Shown here one piece after another: positions 63,470 through 64,000 of a DNA stretch of 64,000 bases. The stretch is from Candidatus Methylopumilus turicensis (lineage in GTDB: Bacteria; Pseudomonadota; Gammaproteobacteria; Burkholderiales; Methylophilaceae), in contig NZ_LN794158.1 of assembly GCF_000953015.1 (NCBI RefSeq), positions 62,001-126,000 of the forward strand. Direction: 5' to 3'. Made by a program: the position numbers and the translations under genes. The stretch's first letter is position 1. Each line of letters begins with the position of its first letter. The notes beneath the pieces are model-generated. The model had not been told where the DNA came from, did no database searches, and was given only the letters and a program-made list of their open reading frames with translations.

Positions 63470-64000
63470 TTAAACATAGTGTGTTTGCTGAATGCGTCCA
63501 GCGTTGTGATTACGCTGAATATCACTGAGCGTGTCAAAGTACTTGCGCATATCACTTAAGCTCTGTTTGGTTTGTAATTGACCCAATACATAGCTATCTT
63601 TTAGCTTGATATTTTCCTGCCCTAAAATCTGCTGTGCGCGAGGCAGGAAATCATCTGCTGTGATTAGCCCAAAGTCCAATAACTGAAAGCGAGAGCGAAC
63701 TGCTTTCTCGATTTTCATAAAGTCATTCGCTGTGGCAATCACAATCACTTTGTCATTGAATGTATCCATTGTTTGCCAAAGTGCTGCCAAGCTATTCTTT
63801 ACCTTATCAAGCTCGTCAAAAAGTACGTACTGATACTTTTGAGCAGCCCATCCAAAGTTGTTAATGGTGCTTAGCTGATTGATCGCATTACTCACATCAA
63901 ACTTCTCCTCACCAACTAAATGAACAGTATTGGGAGGGAAGCCTTCAATCAAAATCGGCATTAAGTGTGCTGCTGTACTTTTGCCTGTGCCATTTGTGCC
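63470..64000 (-). CDS. AAA+ ATPase, clamp-loader-like (5' end beyond window)
   Basis: The frame stays open to the window edge. Walker A GTNGTGKST is encoded at about 63974-64000, Walker B-like YVLFDELDKV with sensor ATANDF and an arginine-finger-like VRSRFQ follow, then a helical lid. The short, simple layout resembles phage or plasmid clamp-loader/replication ATPases (T4 gp44-like) rather than chromosomal DnaX, which has a zinc module. At least 176 residues are in view. It likely belongs to the mobile element's replication or maintenance functions; the partner genes lie beyond the window. Confidence 0.75.
   Translation of the reverse strand, partial: GTNGTGKSTAAHLMPILIEGFPPNTVHLVGEEKFDVSNAINQLSTINNFGWAAQKYQYVLFDELDKVKNSLAALWQTMDTFNDKVIVIATANDFMKIEKAVRSRFQLLDFGLITADDFLPRAQQILGQENIKLKDSYVLGQLQTKQSLSDMRKYFDTLSDIQRNHNAGRIQQTHYV

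Noticed and set aside
1-64000. CRISPR arrays, rRNA genes, toxin-antitoxin pairs and restriction systems
   Set aside because: None recognised: no regularly spaced direct repeats of CRISPR type, no rRNA sequence, and the lone EVE-domain gene has no restriction partner.

Overview
The window is about 64 kb of a moderately AT-rich proteobacterial chromosome with closely packed genes. Several features point to a betaproteobacterium, most likely the Nitrosomonadales/Methylophilaceae group: a lptC-lptA-lptB-rpoN-hpf-hprK-rapZ-EIIA-HPr-EI cluster, the order dapF-DUF484-xerC, zapA followed by 6S RNA, Smg/DprA next to def-fmt-rsmB-ntrY-ntrX, and a SAH riboswitch in front of ahcY. The family placement is inference; no rRNA or methanol dehydrogenase gene is present to fix it.

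Layout. 1-9.4 kb: 3' part of valS, a small TusA/rhodanese/membrane/HTH operon, secreted EF-hand and SOUL proteins, a MipA-type outer-membrane protein, an alternative oxidase, an ADP-ribosylglycohydrolase and tRNA-Phe. 9.4-13.1 kb: a vitamin B12 salvage locus (cobC-like phosphatase, BtuM-like transporter, BtuB-like receptor, cobalamin riboswitch). 13.2-23 kb: zapB-like/zapA/6S RNA, then ilvA, rpiA, and the phosphate/polyphosphate genes phoU, ppx and ppk with a candidate Pho box. 23-29 kb: a ZnuD-like receptor operon, sodB, and xerC-DUF484-dapF. 29-33 kb: the methyl cycle (metK, SAH riboswitch, ahcY, metF). 33-46 kb: smg, dprA, a decayed LysM gene, def, fmt, rsmB, the NtrY/NtrX two-component system, a methyltransferase, exonuclease III and oligopeptidase A. 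46-55.7 kb: one long minus-strand cluster running from Kdo and LPS-export genes through sigma-54 and hibernation factor to a regulatory phosphotransferase chain (HprK, RapZ, EIIA-Man, HPr, EI) with no sugar permease. 55.7-59.8 kb: KefC-type antiporter, ThiO-like oxidase, LpxO-like hydroxylase.

From about 59.94 kb to the right edge the sequence is accessory. Only the last 41 codons of moaC remain, followed by a tyrosine integrase, a porin gene without start codon or complete signal peptide, two small cysteine-containing lipoproteins plus a broken third copy, and an AAA+ clamp-loader-like ATPase cut by the window edge. A 19-bp dyad sequence occurs twice in inverted orientation here (60084-60102 and 63407-63425). 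This is the least ordinary part of the window.

Four otherwise intact genes (valS, an ADP-ribosylglycohydrolase, metF, ptsI) each need one single-base correction to be read through. Because valS is essential, uncorrected assembly indels are the likeliest explanation, and each is annotated as one gene. Several perfect intergenic hairpins lacking a U-tract (5965, 10636, 32058) are recorded because they do not look like ordinary terminators.
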